Assembly (NCBI RefSeq): GCF_004959775.1
Contig: NZ_SJZG01000009.1
Coordinates: 1 to 64,000 of the forward strand
Source: Agromyces sp. H66
Lineage (GTDB): Bacteria; Actinomycetota; Actinomycetes; Actinomycetales; Microbacteriaceae
Reading direction: 5' to 3'
DNA: 64,000 nucleotides
The notes under the pieces: model-generated
Databases searched by the model: none
Told to the model about the DNA's origin: nothing
The model's input: only the letters and a program-made list of their open reading frames with translations
Made by a program: the position numbers and the translations under genes
Shown here: in pieces, positions 40,939 through 50,061 of the stretch
Layout: every line of letters begins with the position of its first letter
Numbering within the stretch: the first letter of the stretch is position 1

Positions 40939-42177
40939 ATGTGGTGGACCAGAAGGCGATCATCGAAGGCGTCGCCCGCGACGGAGGCCGCGGACGAGGC
41001 CGTACCCCTCGAGTCCGAGGGTCGGGAGCATCGCAACGCGTTCATCCTCGCGGGCCTCGGCGGCGCGGTGCTCGCGACGTTCGGGATCGCCGCCATCGGC
41101 TCGATCTTCGCGCCGGTGTTCTTCGCCCTCGTGTTGACGATCTGCGTGCACCCCCTGCGCGTGGCACTCGAGCAGCGTGGCGTCCCACGCGGACTGGCCA
41201 CCGGGTCGGTCATCACGGCGGTGTTCCTGCTGCTGCTCGTCTTCGGCTACGCGGCCCTCGTGGCCTTCGGCCAGTTCGGCGAGCTGCTGCCGCAGTACGG
41301 GCCGCAGCTCCAGGCGGCCGCCGAGGCCTTCGCCGTCTGGCTCGAGTCGATCGGCATCAACGCCGATCCGGTCGCGGAGGCGGCGGCGAACTTCGATCCG
41401 GTCGCCGTCGTCGGATTCGTGGGCGACCTCTTCGGGAGCCTCGCCGGCCTGGTCTCGGTGCTCGTGATCATCTTCACGATGCTGCTGCTGATGGCCATGG
41501 ATGCCGCGTTCCTGCCGACCCTGCTGCGGCAGATGCGGCCGTATCGTCCGCTCACCGTGACGGCGCTCTCGAACTACGCGACGAACGTGCGCCGCTACAT
41601 GGTCGTGACGACCCTGCTCGGGCTCGCCCAGGGACTCATCAACTGGTTCGCGCTCGTGCTGCTCAGCGTGCCCGGCGCATTCCTCTGGGGGTTGCTGTCG
41701 TTCCTCTGCAGCTTCATCCCCAACATCGGGTACTTCATCGCGATCATCCCGCCCCTCGTCTTCGGCGCGCTCGAGGGCGGTTGGCCCACGGTCATCGCCA
41801 TCATCGTCGTCTACGGCATCGTGAACGCGGGTGTGCAGTCGGTCGTGCAGCCGCGGGTCGTCGGAAACGCCGTCGCGTTGAGCCAGAGCATCACCTTCTT
41901 CTCGGTGCTGTTCTGGGCGATCGTCATCGGCCCGATCGGCGCGATCCTCGCGATTCCGCTCACCCTGCTCGTGCGGATGCTGCTGGTCGACTCCCATCCG
42001 TCGATGTCCTGGATGCGACCGGTGCTCGGCGATCTCGACGAGACGAAGGTGATCATGGCCGAGTCGGACGCGGAGTTGAAGGCCGCCCGCAGGGCGCGGA
42101 AGGCCGGGCGACGGCCGGCTGGGCGACCGCCGGCTGGGCCACGGCCGGCGGGCCAAGCGCCGCCCGGCGAGGGCTGA
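40939..42177 (+). CDS. AI-2E family transporter (PerM-like permease)
   Basis: The 412-aa product has seven to eight membrane helices. PGAFLWGLLSFLCSFIPNIG followed by IIPPLVFGALEGG is the AI-2E/PerM signature, with VVQPRVVGNAVALSQSITFF after it. Members have been linked to autoinducer-2 or sodium export; substrate here is open. The last 25 residues are a degenerate RRPAGRPPAG-type repeat encoded by tandem CGGCTGGGC-like DNA, likely disordered. GCGGAGCGGAG lies upstream of ATG 40939. Confidence 0.88.
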   Translation: MWWTRRRSSKASPATEAADEAVPLESEGREHRNAFILAGLGGAVLATFGIAAIGSIFAPVFFALVLTICVHPLRVALEQRGVPRGLATGSVITAVFLLLLVFGYAALVAFGQFGELLPQYGPQLQAAAEAFAVWLESIGINADPVAEAAANFDPVAVVGFVGDLFGSLAGLVSVLVIIFTMLLLMAMDAAFLPTLLRQMRPYRPLTVTALSNYATNVRRYMVVTTLLGLAQGLINWFALVLLSVPGAFLWGLLSFLCSFIPNIGYFIAIIPPLVFGALEGGWPTVIAIIVVYGIVNAGVQSVVQPRVVGNAVALSQSITFFSVLFWAIVIGPIGAILAIPLTLLVRMLLVDSHPSMSWMRPVLGDLDETKVIMAESDAELKAARRARKAGRRPAGRPPAGPRPAGQAPPGEG

Positions 42178-42227
42178 CCGGCGAGCGCCGCCTGGCGAGG
42201 GGTGACCGCGGGCCGCCGCGTCAGGGC

Positions 42228-43043
42228 TCAGAGCATGATGTCGCCGGGCTGCTCGATGCGCCGCCAACCGACTCCGGCGATGGCGGGCGGCATCCGGTCG
42301 GCAGCGACGAGGTCGCGCATCACGAGCCCCGTGAGCGCGGCGATGTCGGCGATCGGCACCTGGAACGTGCGGAACGGGCCGAGCGGCGGCGCCTCGCCCG
42401 GCTCGGGCTCCCGCACCTCGGCCGTGTCGACGAGCGGGGCCTGGTCGACCACGAACCCGACGGCGGCGAGCTCGTCGCCGGTGCGTCCGGTGCCCGTCGA
42501 CCACGCGGCGACCTTCCAGAACCGCAGGGGCACGCGGATGCCGCGGTACGACGGATCCCCGGCGGCGAGCACCGGGGCCGTGAACACGCTGAGCTTCAGC
42601 TCGTGCGCCCGGGCGTGCTCGAGCACGTGGTCTTCGAGGCCGAGCCACAGCTCCTTCGACTGGTTGAAGCCCGATGCCTGCGGCGCCGCGTTGGGGTAGC
42701 GGAAGGTGTCGGCGTTCGCGCGCGCCGCCACCTCGGGGCTGCCCCACACCGGGTCGCGCCGGCGCACGAGGTGGCCGCGATCGAGGTCGTTGGCGGCATA
42801 GACCTCGGGTCCGGCCTGCCAGTCGGCCGGAATGCGATCGTCGAGTTGCCAGCGGTCGCCGCGTTCGACCTCCACGAGCCGCGCACCGTCGACGTTCACG
42901 CCCGTGACCCGCGCGAGCCGCCTGGCGCAGTCGAGCAGCACCGTGAAGTGCAGGTAGTCGAGCTCGACGGATGTCGCGGCATCCGCCTCCCCCACCCGCG
43001 GCATCGCCGCGACGACCCCCAGGAACTGCGCGTCGAAGCCCAT
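42228..43043 (-). CDS. DNA/RNA non-specific endonuclease (NUC1 family)
   Basis: The 271-aa product carries the beta-beta-alpha-metal nuclease core: VYAANDLDRGHLVRRRDPVW with the catalytic His in DRGH, then FRYPNAAPQASGFNQSKELW with the Asn that holds Mg, and LEDHVLEHARAH. This is the Serratia nuclease/EndoG fold. No signal peptide is visible, so it is not clearly secreted; an immunity gene is not evident beside it. I use ATG 43043; a GTG two codons upstream is possible. Confidence 0.85.
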   Translation of the reverse strand: MGFDAQFLGVVAAMPRVGEADAATSVELDYLHFTVLLDCARRLARVTGVNVDGARLVEVERGDRWQLDDRIPADWQAGPEVYAANDLDRGHLVRRRDPVWGSPEVAARANADTFRYPNAAPQASGFNQSKELWLGLEDHVLEHARAHELKLSVFTAPVLAAGDPSYRGIRVPLRFWKVAAWSTGTGRTGDELAAVGFVVDQAPLVDTAEVREPEPGEAPPLGPFRTFQVPIADIAALTGLVMRDLVAADRMPPAIAGVGWRRIEQPGDIML

Positions 43044-43273
43044 GTCCACACTCGACCACGGACCGCCGACACCCTCGATCCCCCGGCAACGACGAGGCGC
43101 CGTGCCGGTGTCGCCGTTCGACGCAGGAATCCGGCAGGTCGGAGCCACCGTACGCACGATCAGCGCGTCGGATGCCGCATCCGTTGCCCGATTTTGCGGC
43201 TGCGGCATCCCTCGTGCGACCCTTCTCTGGGCCCGCGGGCGCCCCCGCCCCGCCGCCACGAGAGGATCACCCC

Positions 43274-44653
43274 ATGGAATCGCAGGCCACCCGCATGCAC
43301 GCGGTCACCGACGAGACCGCGAAGATCGTCGACCTCGTGCTCGACTACTCGCGCCGCCGCATCCTCGCGAGCGACACCCCGCTCGACAAGCCGATCTCGG
43401 AGTTCGAGCTCGACCGGCTCGCCGGCCGAACGATCGACGAGCGCGGCATCGGCGCCCGGCGCGCCCTGGCGCTCTTCGAGCACGTGCTCGCCCCCGCGTG
43501 CATCACGACCGATCACCCGCAGTACCTCTCCTTCATCCCGACCGCGCCGACGAAGGCCGCGATCGCCTTCGACCTCGTCGTCTCGGCGAGCGCGCTCTAC
43601 GGCGGCTCGTGGCTCGAGGGCGCCGGCGCGGTGCACGCCGAGAACGAGGTGCTCGCCTGGCTCGCGGGCGAGTTCGGGCTGCCGGCCACGGCCGGTGGCG
43701 TGTTCGTGCAGGGCGGCACGCTCGGCAACCTCTCGGCGCTCGTCGCCGCCCGCGAGGAGGCGCGCCTCAGGTCGAGCGAGCGCGGAGGGGATGCCCCGGG
43801 CCGATGGAAGGTGGTCTGCAGCGCCGAGGCGCACTCCTCGATCGCCTCGGCCGCGCGCGTCATGGACATCGAGGTGGTGCCGGTGGACCCGGGCCCCGAC
43901 GGCGTGCTGCGGGGCGACGCCGTGCGTGCTGCGCTCGCCCAGCACGGGGCATCCGTCTTCGCCGTGGTGGCCACTGCCGGCTCGACGAACTTCGGCATCG
44001 TCGACGACGTCGCCTCGATCGCCGCCCTCAAGGACGAGTTCGACTTCTGGCTGCACGTCGACGGCGCCTACGGCCTCGCCGCGATGCTCTCGCCGCTCGC
44101 GCGCGACCGGTTCGCGGGGGTCGAGCTCGCCGACTCGCTCATCGTCGACCCGCACAAGTGGCTGTTCGCGCCGTTCGACGCGTGCGCGCTCATCTACCGC
44201 GACCCCGAGGCCGGGCGTCGTGCGCACACCCAGCACGCCGAGTACCTCGACACGCTCACCGAGACGAGCGAGTGGAGCCCGTCGGACTACGCGGCGCATC
44301 TCACCCGCCGGGCCCGCGGCCTGCCGTTGTGGTTCTCGCTCGCGACGTACGGCGGGGCCGCGTACCGCGACGCGATCTCGAGTTCGATCCAGCTGGCGCG
44401 CGACATCGCGCGTGAGATCACGTCGCGCGAGTCGCTTCGGCTCGTTCGTGAACCGCAGCTGTCGGTCGTGGTGTTCGAGCGCGAGGGCTGGTCGCGGGAG
44501 GACTACGCAACGTGGTCGGCGCGACTCCTCGACGAGCAGCGCGCGTTCGTGACGCCGAGCTCGCACGCCGGCCGGCCCAACACGCGGTTCGCGATCGTGA
44601 ACCCGATGACGACGTTCGAGCAGCTCGTGGGGATCCTCGACACGATGGCGTGA
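43274..44653 (+). CDS. PLP-dependent group II decarboxylase
   Basis: The 459-aa product matches aromatic-L-amino-acid/glutamate decarboxylases: YLSFIPTAPTKAAIAFDLVV near the N-terminus, FVQGGTLGNLSALVAAR, HVDGAYGLAAMLSPLA with the ring-stacking Asp, and the PLP lysine Lys295 in VDPHKWLFAPFDAC. It removes CO2 from an amino acid in the cytosol; the exact substrate (for example Tyr, Trp, Dopa or Glu) is not clear. GAGAGGATCACCCC precedes ATG 43274. Confidence 0.9.
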   Translation: MESQATRMHAVTDETAKIVDLVLDYSRRRILASDTPLDKPISEFELDRLAGRTIDERGIGARRALALFEHVLAPACITTDHPQYLSFIPTAPTKAAIAFDLVVSASALYGGSWLEGAGAVHAENEVLAWLAGEFGLPATAGGVFVQGGTLGNLSALVAAREEARLRSSERGGDAPGRWKVVCSAEAHSSIASAARVMDIEVVPVDPGPDGVLRGDAVRAALAQHGASVFAVVATAGSTNFGIVDDVASIAALKDEFDFWLHVDGAYGLAAMLSPLARDRFAGVELADSLIVDPHKWLFAPFDACALIYRDPEAGRRAHTQHAEYLDTLTETSEWSPSDYAAHLTRRARGLPLWFSLATYGGAAYRDAISSSIQLARDIAREITSRESLRLVREPQLSVVVFEREGWSREDYATWSARLLDEQRAFVTPSSHAGRPNTRFAIVNPMTTFEQLVGILDTMA

Positions 44654-44711
44654 GCCGAGCGGATGCCGCCGGCCGGCCGGGGACCCTCGCTCCGCGCCAC
44701 GCGCACGCTGA

Positions 44712-45224
44712 TCAGCGCAGGCCCTGCTCGCGATTCCAGGTCTCCATCTGCTCGGAGAACCCGGCATCGGCGAGTTCGGGCGGGCGACCGGCGGTGAAGA
44801 TCACCACATTCCCGTCTGGGTCCGTCGTCGTCAGGTCGCGGGTGTTCCAGGGCGTCTCCATCGGTCCCTCGACGGTGCCCCCGCCGTGGGCACGGGCCCG
44901 GTCCGCCAACTCGTCGAGCTCGTCGTAGACGGCGGCGAAGCTGAGCGTGAGACCGGTTCCGGGCTCGACCGGGCCCGACGTCGGCCGCACCAGCACGTCC
45001 TGGAACTGCCACCTGCGCAGGTGCACCAGCATCGGGGCTCCGCCTGGTCCGGGTATCGCGAAGAGGCTGATGAATCCGAGGCCGTCGGTGTACCAGGACA
45101 CGGTGGCGTCGAGGTCGGCCGCGAGGATGGTCGCGAACACGGGCATGCCGTAGATGTCGCGCGTGATCTCGGGGGCTCGGGCGCCCATTCGGGGCACCGG
45201 CACTGGTGAGCTGAGCGTGGTCAT
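44712..45224 (-). CDS. VOC (glyoxalase/bleomycin resistance) family protein
   Basis: The 170-aa product has one VOC module pair: PVFATILAADLDATVSWYTD, MLVHLRRWQFQDVLVRP, and TTTDPDGNVVIFTAGRP with the metal-binding Glu/His positions partly replaced. It may be a glyoxalase-like enzyme or a binding/resistance protein. The promoter is of the MerR type with a 19-base spacer and the -10 is six bases before the ATG, so the mRNA is leaderless and probably induced by a MerR regulator encoded elsewhere. Confidence 0.87.
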   Translation of the reverse strand: MTTLSSPVPVPRMGARAPEITRDIYGMPVFATILAADLDATVSWYTDGLGFISLFAIPGPGGAPMLVHLRRWQFQDVLVRPTSGPVEPGTGLTLSFAAVYDELDELADRARAHGGGTVEGPMETPWNTRDLTTTDPDGNVVIFTAGRPPELADAGFSEQMETWNREQGLR

Positions 45225-45261
45225 GCGACGAGTCTGAGCCTTGACGTTGCGTCAAGGTCAA
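45225..45261 (-). promoter_or_regulatory. MerR-type promoter with 19-base spacer
   Basis: On the minus strand TTGACC (45261-45256) and CAGACT (45236-45231) are 19 bases apart. The spacer holds a dyad CCTTGACG-CAA-CGTCAAGG (45257-45239). The over-long spacer plus central dyad is the hallmark of promoters activated by MerR proteins. CAGACT is six bases before the ATG. Confidence 0.7.
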
Positions 45262-45305
45262 GCGTCGATCGTCGGAGGTCGCGCACGCGACATCCGCATT
45301 GATCA

Positions 45306-45339
45306 TTGAACTTTTCGGTTCAGTGTTCTACACTGAACC
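45306..45339 (+). promoter_or_regulatory. Leaderless promoter and operator of an ArsR gene
   Basis: TTGAAC (45306-45311) and TACACT (45329-45334) are 17 bases apart, and TACACT is seven bases before ATG 45342. GGTTCAGTG (45317-45325) and CACTGAACC (45331-45339) form a perfect nine-base dyad covering the -10. A third GGTTCAG lies at 45344-45350 inside the gene. Confidence 0.75.
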
Positions 45340-45341
45340 AC

Positions 45342-45713
45342 ATGGTTCAGCAACAGGCACTCGATCGGGCGTTCGGCGCCCTCGCCGACGAGACGCGACG
45401 GAACATCCTGACCCGCCTCGGCGACGGACCGGCGACGATCACCGAGCTCGCGGATCCGGCGGGCATCACCCTCACCGGCATCCGGAAGCACGTCGACGTG
45501 CTCGAGGCCGCGGGCCTCGTCACCACCGAGAAGGTCGGCCGCGTGCGGCAGGTCCGGCTCGGCACCGAGCGTTTGGACGACGCGATGGCATGGATCACCT
45601 TCTACCAGCGCCTCTGGGAGCGTCGATTCGACGGTCTCGAGGCCTACTTCACCCTCCGGGGCGGAGCGAACGACACGACCGGAACGAACGGCACGAAAGG
45701 AACGGAATCATGA
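45342..45713 (+). CDS. ArsR family regulator (SRPBCC-associated)
   Basis: The 123-aa product has a winged helix: FGALADETRRNILTRLGDGP, ITLTGIRKHVDVLEAAGLVT, then VGRVRQVRLG. It belongs to the ArsR branch that partners AHSA1/SRPBCC proteins rather than metals; no metal cysteines are present. A leaderless promoter with a perfect dyad covers its 5' end, implying autoregulation. Its stop overlaps the SRPBCC gene start (ATGA). The tail DTTGTNGTKGTES is low-complexity. Confidence 0.9.
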   Translation: MVQQQALDRAFGALADETRRNILTRLGDGPATITELADPAGITLTGIRKHVDVLEAAGLVTTEKVGRVRQVRLGTERLDDAMAWITFYQRLWERRFDGLEAYFTLRGGANDTTGTNGTKGTES

Positions 45714-46177
45714 GCGAGACCACCGAGACCATCGGCCTGCGGATGTCGCGGCAGTTGCCCGCGACGCCCGAGGAGGCCTTCGACGCCTACACCGACGCCG
45801 AGAAGCAGAAGATCTGGTTCTCGATCCTCGACGAGGAGCCCGGCGTGGTCGAGATCGAGGTCGACCTGCGGGTCGGCGGCACGCAGACCGCCGTGTGGGG
45901 CCCCGACCGCGACACGCTGTTCCGTGAGACGCAGACCTTCCTCGAGATCGATCGCCCGCACCGGCTCGTCACGGAATCGACGGGCAGCGACCCGAGCGGC
46001 CAGGAGATGACCACGCACGTGGTCGTCACCTTCGAGCCCAACGACGGCGGCACCCTGATGACGGTGGAGCAGACCGGCTTCCCGACGCCAGAGGTGCGCG
46101 ACTTCTTCGAGTCGATGGTCTGGGTGGGCGCGTTCGACCGCATCGAGGCGTACCTCGTGCGCTCCGCGGGGGCGTGA
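45710..46177 (+). CDS. SRPBCC (AHSA1-like) protein
   Basis: The 155-aa product reads LRMSRQLPATPEEAFDAYTD, IEVDLRVGGTQTAVWG, and VVVTFEPNDGGTLMTVEQTG followed by DFFESMVWVGAFDRIEAYL, the AHSA1-type START-fold. It binds a hydrophobic ligand of unknown nature. Translation is coupled to the ArsR gene. The pair is a common actinobacterial sensor/ligand-handling module. A long palindrome follows 35 bases after the stop. Confidence 0.88.
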   Translation: MSETTETIGLRMSRQLPATPEEAFDAYTDAEKQKIWFSILDEEPGVVEIEVDLRVGGTQTAVWGPDRDTLFRETQTFLEIDRPHRLVTESTGSDPSGQEMTTHVVVTFEPNDGGTLMTVEQTGFPTPEVRDFFESMVWVGAFDRIEAYLVRSAGA

Positions 46178-46212
46178 GCCGCGACATCCGCGGTCCTCAA
46201 CCGTCGCATTCT

Positions 46213-46278
46213 GCGGATATACGATCCGGCGCGCCGACCGGGCACCCGATCGGTCGGGGTGTCGGATCGTATATCCGC
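46213..46278. repeat. Long palindrome, family A copy 1 (bidirectional terminator-like)
   Basis: Arms GCGGATATACGATCCG (46213-46228) and CGGATCGTATATCCGC (46263-46278) are perfect over 16 bases; the interior ends CGATCGGTCGGGGTGT. A near-identical element is at 51128-51194. It lies between convergent genes. The AT-containing stem stands out from local base composition. Confidence 0.8.
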
Positions 46279-46290
46279 CGTTTCTGACCG

Positions 46291-47253
46291 TCAGGACGAC
46301 GACAGCCGGGCGTGGGCCGACGCGATGTGCGCCGCGAGCGCGCTCGAGGGCGCGACGCCCGAGAGCGCGGCGGCCCCGTCGAGCGGGTGCGCCTCCCCGA
46401 TGCGCACGTCGGCATCGGGGAGGCTCGCCCGCACCGCCGGCTCGAAGGCGCGTCCGAGCGCGGCGCCGCCGAAGAGTCCACCCACTCCGCGCACACGCGG
46501 GCTGGCGACATCGGCCTGACCCACGCGTCGCAGCCCTGCGAGGGCGGATGCCGCGAGCTCGCGCCCGGCCGCCGACACGATCGCCCCGGCGACTGCGTCG
46601 TCGTCAGCCGCCGCGATCACGGGCCGGGCGTACGACGCGATGCGCCGCACACGCGCGGGGTCGCCCTGCAGTTCGATGTACGCCGACTCGAGATCGGGGA
46701 AGTCGGCACGCACGATGCCCGAGAGCACCGTCGCCCGGCCGCGGCCGTCGTGGTGGCGCATCACCGCGTCGAGCGCCGCCCGTCCGAGCCAGTAGCCGCT
46801 CCCGGCGTCGCCGATGAGGTTCCCCCACCCGTCGACGCGCGCGACCTCCGTGGCCCCGACGGCGAGCGTGACCACGCCGGTGCCGGCGGCGACCACGACA
46901 CCGCGTTCGTCGCCGAGCGCTCCCAGGTACGCGGTGATGGAGTCGTGCGCGAGGTGCAGCGCGGTCGCCCCGAGCGGCGCCGCCGCCGCGAGCAGGAACC
47001 GCGCGTCGGCCTGGTCGGCCGTGAGCCCCGAGACCCCGATGCCCACGACATCGGCCCGTCGCCCGCCCGCCGACGCCCGCTCGATGACGCCGGCGAGCTG
47101 CGGCAGCAACGGCAGGTCGGTGCGGATGCCGGGTGCCGCCCAGTCGCGCGCGCCGGAGGCATCCGCGTGCCGCAGCTTGACGCCGCTCTGGCCCGCGTCG
47201 ATCGCGAGCGTCGCGCGCGGTGACGGCGACGCGGCACCCGCGTCCGACGTCAC
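46291..47253 (-). CDS. BadF/N-acetylglucosamine kinase-type sugar kinase
   Basis: The 320-aa product has the ASKHA phosphate loops: LAIDAGQSGVKLRHADASG, VVVAAGTGVVTLAVGATEVA with GNLIGDAGSGYWLGRAALDA, and VRGVGGLFGGAALGRAFEPA. These define the BadF/NagK-like kinase family that phosphorylates amino sugars or other sugars with ATP. The GTG start overlaps the beta-mannosidase stop by four bases, so it is co-translated and probably phosphorylates the released sugar. Confidence 0.87.
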   Translation of the reverse strand: MTSDAGAASPSPRATLAIDAGQSGVKLRHADASGARDWAAPGIRTDLPLLPQLAGVIERASAGGRRADVVGIGVSGLTADQADARFLLAAAAPLGATALHLAHDSITAYLGALGDERGVVVAAGTGVVTLAVGATEVARVDGWGNLIGDAGSGYWLGRAALDAVMRHHDGRGRATVLSGIVRADFPDLESAYIELQGDPARVRRIASYARPVIAAADDDAVAGAIVSAAGRELAASALAGLRRVGQADVASPRVRGVGGLFGGAALGRAFEPAVRASLPDADVRIGEAHPLDGAAALSGVAPSSALAAHIASAHARLSSS

Positions 47254-49796
47254 GTCGCCACCAGCTGGTTCGCGGTGCGCAGCACCTCGGGTGCGGTGAG
47301 CCGTTCGAGCGTGAACGCCGCGGCGGCATCCGTCGTCACGTCGAACACGGCGGACTCGCCGGGCAGCAGGGTCACGAGGGCGCGGTCGACGGATGCCCCG
47401 GGGTCGACGACATCGACGAGCAGCGTGACGTCGCGCAGCAGCGTCTCGGCGCTGACGCGCAGGCCCACTCCCCCGGGACGCTCCACGAGCGACGCCGTGA
47501 ACCGCCCGGTGTCGAGCGCGCTGTCCCGGTACTCGGCGAAGAACCACAGGCCGCGCACGCCGTCGAGCTCGGCGCGCAGCAGCTCGCTCGCGGCATCCGT
47601 CGCCGACGCCACCGACGCGGGCACCGACACCGTCGCCACCGACCGCGGCCCGACCGTGACGACGGTCGACGACGCGGCGAGCGCGGCGCCGTCGTACCCG
47701 AGCCGCGAGAGTTCGAGCGAGCCGGTCCAGGCGGAATCCGTGTCGTTCACGACCGCGACGACGAGCCCGGCCGCGGCGGCCGCGGCGTCGGCTGCGTCGG
47801 CCGGGTCGGCGGGCTGCACCGTCACGACCCGGTCGGCGTGGGCGTTCCGCAGTGCGTACAGCAGCGGCTTGGCGCGCTCGTCGCCGTCGACCGCGGCCCA
47901 CGAGGTGACCGGCCAGCAGTCGTTGAGCTGCCACACGATCGAGCCCATGCAGTGCGGGGCGAGCGAACGGAACCACTCGACCGCGGTCGTGATCGCGTTC
48001 GCCTGGTTGAGCTGCATCGCCCAGTGCCAGTCGCGCATGTCGCCGGGCAGGCGCAGGTGGGGCAGCAGTCCGTCGGTGAGCTTGACGTTGCCCTCCATGG
48101 CCTTCTGGTGCACGAGCATGCCGGGAGATTCGGGCGTGAGCGGGTCGTCGGAGATCGCCCGGGTGAGCGTCGACCACGTGGGCGGCGCCTGCCATCCGAA
48201 CTCGGCGACGAACCGGGGGCGGTACTCGCGGTAGTGCGGGTGGTCCTTCTGGTTCCACAGGTCCCAGATGTGCATGGTGCCGCGGGCGGGGTCGTTCGGG
48301 TGCGCCGACGCATCGCGCGCGAGCGCCCCGCCGACGGGCGCGAAGGGGCTGCCCGGCGTGTACGGCACGTGCGGCGCGAGCTCGTCGACGATCCGCGGGA
48401 ACAGCTCGTCGTAGTAGCCGGCGCCCCAGGTCGCGCCGTCGAGGCGCAGCTTCCAGTTCCAGTCCTCGTGGCCCCAGAGGTTCTCGTTGTTGCCGTTGAA
48501 CACGACGAGCGACGGATGCCGCCCGAGCCGGGCCACTGCCTCCCGCGCCTCGGCCTCGATCTCGCCGCGCAGCGGCTCCTCCTCCGCGTACGCGGCGCAG
48601 GCGAGCAGGAAGTCCTGCCAGGTGAGGAGGCCGCGCTCGTCGCAGAGGTCGTAGAAGTCGTCGGACTCGTAGATGCCGCCGCCCCACACCCGGATGAGGT
48701 TGAGCCCCGCGAACTCCGCCTGGTCGAGGCGGCGCGCGTAGCGGGCGCGGTCGACGCGGTGCGGGAACGCGTCGTCGGGGATCCAGTTGGCGCCCTTCAC
48801 GAACACCGGCCGACCGTTGACGACGAGGGTGAACGGCGTGCCCGCGGCATCCGGTGTCGTGTCGATGGTCACCGTGCGGAAGCCGACGCGGTCGACGGAT
48901 GCCTCGAGCTCGCCGTGCTCGTCGGCGAGCGTCACGACGAGCTCGTGCAGGGCCGGCTCGCCGTACCCGCGCGGCCACCAGACCGCCGCGTCGGGAACCC
49001 GCAGTTCGAGCACGGCGGCGGTCGCGCCTGCACCGAGCCGGGCGGATGCCTCGACGTCGCCGATGCGGGCGACGACCTCGAGCGGGGCATCCGTCGCCGC
49101 CGCCGCCCGCGCGACCTCGACGTGCACGGCCACGACCCCGTCGGCGCCCTCGACGGTCGCGACCGGACGCACCGACGCGAGCCGTGCGACCGACCACTCC
49201 TCGAGCGCGGCGGGCTTCCACAGGCCCGCGGTCGACGTGTCGATGCCCCAGTCCCAGCCGAAGCTGCACGCCATCTTGCGCAGCGCGTTGAAGGGGTGGT
49301 GGTTCACGTGCGGCCGGTAGCCGAGCTCGACGCTCGCCGCATCCGCCGCCCGGATCGCCGACGCGAAGTCGACCTCGAGGTCGTTGCGTCCGTCGCGCAG
49401 CAGTGCCCGCACGTCGAGGCGGTAGGAGCGGTGCATGTTGCGGGTCTCGGCGATGACGGTGCCGTTGAGGCGCACCGTGGCGACGGTGTCGAGGCCCTCG
49501 AACACCAGCTCCGCGGCATCCGATGCGTTCGACGACCGCCACTCGAAGCTCGTCGCGTACCGCCAGTCGCAGCGGCCGATCCAGGCGAGCAGCGCCTCGT
49601 GGTCGTCGAGGTACGGGTCGGGGATGAGGCCCGCCGCGAGCAGGTCGGTGTGCACCGAGCCGGGCACGGTGGCCGGCACCGTCGCGGAGCGCAGGTGCTC
49701 GGGCGCCGGCCCGGCGAGCAGCGAGAGGGTCCAGCCGTCGGCGAGGGGGGTGCGGATGCCGCGAGCGCGGCGGGTGATGCGGGTGGTGCGGGTCAC
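47250..49796 (-). CDS. GH2 family beta-mannosidase
   Basis: The 848-aa product has the GH2 layout: N-terminal sugar-binding domain (CDWRYATSFEWRSS), immunoglobulin-like domain and TIM barrel. The acid/base Glu438 is in FNGNNENLWG and the nucleophile Glu532 in FVAEFGWQAPPTW; these contexts are those of beta-mannosidases. No signal peptide, so it acts on imported manno-oligosaccharides. It is followed by a sugar kinase and is divergent from a LacI regulator. Confidence 0.93.
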   Translation of the reverse strand: MTRTTRITRRARGIRTPLADGWTLSLLAGPAPEHLRSATVPATVPGSVHTDLLAAGLIPDPYLDDHEALLAWIGRCDWRYATSFEWRSSNASDAAELVFEGLDTVATVRLNGTVIAETRNMHRSYRLDVRALLRDGRNDLEVDFASAIRAADAASVELGYRPHVNHHPFNALRKMACSFGWDWGIDTSTAGLWKPAALEEWSVARLASVRPVATVEGADGVVAVHVEVARAAAATDAPLEVVARIGDVEASARLGAGATAAVLELRVPDAAVWWPRGYGEPALHELVVTLADEHGELEASVDRVGFRTVTIDTTPDAAGTPFTLVVNGRPVFVKGANWIPDDAFPHRVDRARYARRLDQAEFAGLNLIRVWGGGIYESDDFYDLCDERGLLTWQDFLLACAAYAEEEPLRGEIEAEAREAVARLGRHPSLVVFNGNNENLWGHEDWNWKLRLDGATWGAGYYDELFPRIVDELAPHVPYTPGSPFAPVGGALARDASAHPNDPARGTMHIWDLWNQKDHPHYREYRPRFVAEFGWQAPPTWSTLTRAISDDPLTPESPGMLVHQKAMEGNVKLTDGLLPHLRLPGDMRDWHWAMQLNQANAITTAVEWFRSLAPHCMGSIVWQLNDCWPVTSWAAVDGDERAKPLLYALRNAHADRVVTVQPADPADAADAAAAAAGLVVAVVNDTDSAWTGSLELSRLGYDGAALAASSTVVTVGPRSVATVSVPASVASATDAASELLRAELDGVRGLWFFAEYRDSALDTGRFTASLVERPGGVGLRVSAETLLRDVTLLVDVVDPGASVDRALVTLLPGESAVFDVTTDAAAAFTLERLTAPEVLRTANQLVAT

Positions 49797-49896
49797 TTGG
49801 TGGCTCCGGAGGTCAGGTCGCGGTTACGCGGGCGGGGTGCCGGTGCGACGTCCGGGCCATGCTAGGAGCGCGCGAGTATCTGCGTCAAACGAGGGA

Positions 49897-49910
49897 TGTC
49901 AACGTTGTCC
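49897..49910. promoter_or_regulatory. Putative LacI-family operator
   Basis: TGTCAACGTTGTCC has a central CAACGTTG dyad typical of LacI-family operators. It lies about 100 bases upstream of the mannosidase gene in the 265-base divergent gap. A second weaker relative is the TGACATTTCAAC region near 50018-50029. The rest of the gap holds no recognisable gene. Confidence 0.55.
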
Positions 49911-50061
49911 GGTCATGTCCACGTCGACCGCGGTATCGATTTCTCGTGCTTGATCTGGCATATCTCCCGACAGATCACCCACACTGTAATCCTGATGTCC
50001 GCGAGATGTCCTACGCTGACATTTCAACCCCGTTGGACGAGCTCGAAGGAGTCGATCGCCG

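Noticed and set aside
42100-42177. CGGCTGGGC-type tandem DNA at the end of the AI-2E gene as a mobile repeat
   Set aside because: It is a short imprecise in-frame expansion encoding a Pro/Ala/Gly/Arg tail, with no copies elsewhere in the window.
39324-44552. 1742-codon plus-strand frame over several genes
   Set aside because: It runs antisense or out of frame through the monooxygenase, AI-2E, nuclease and decarboxylase genes, each with firm family motifs.
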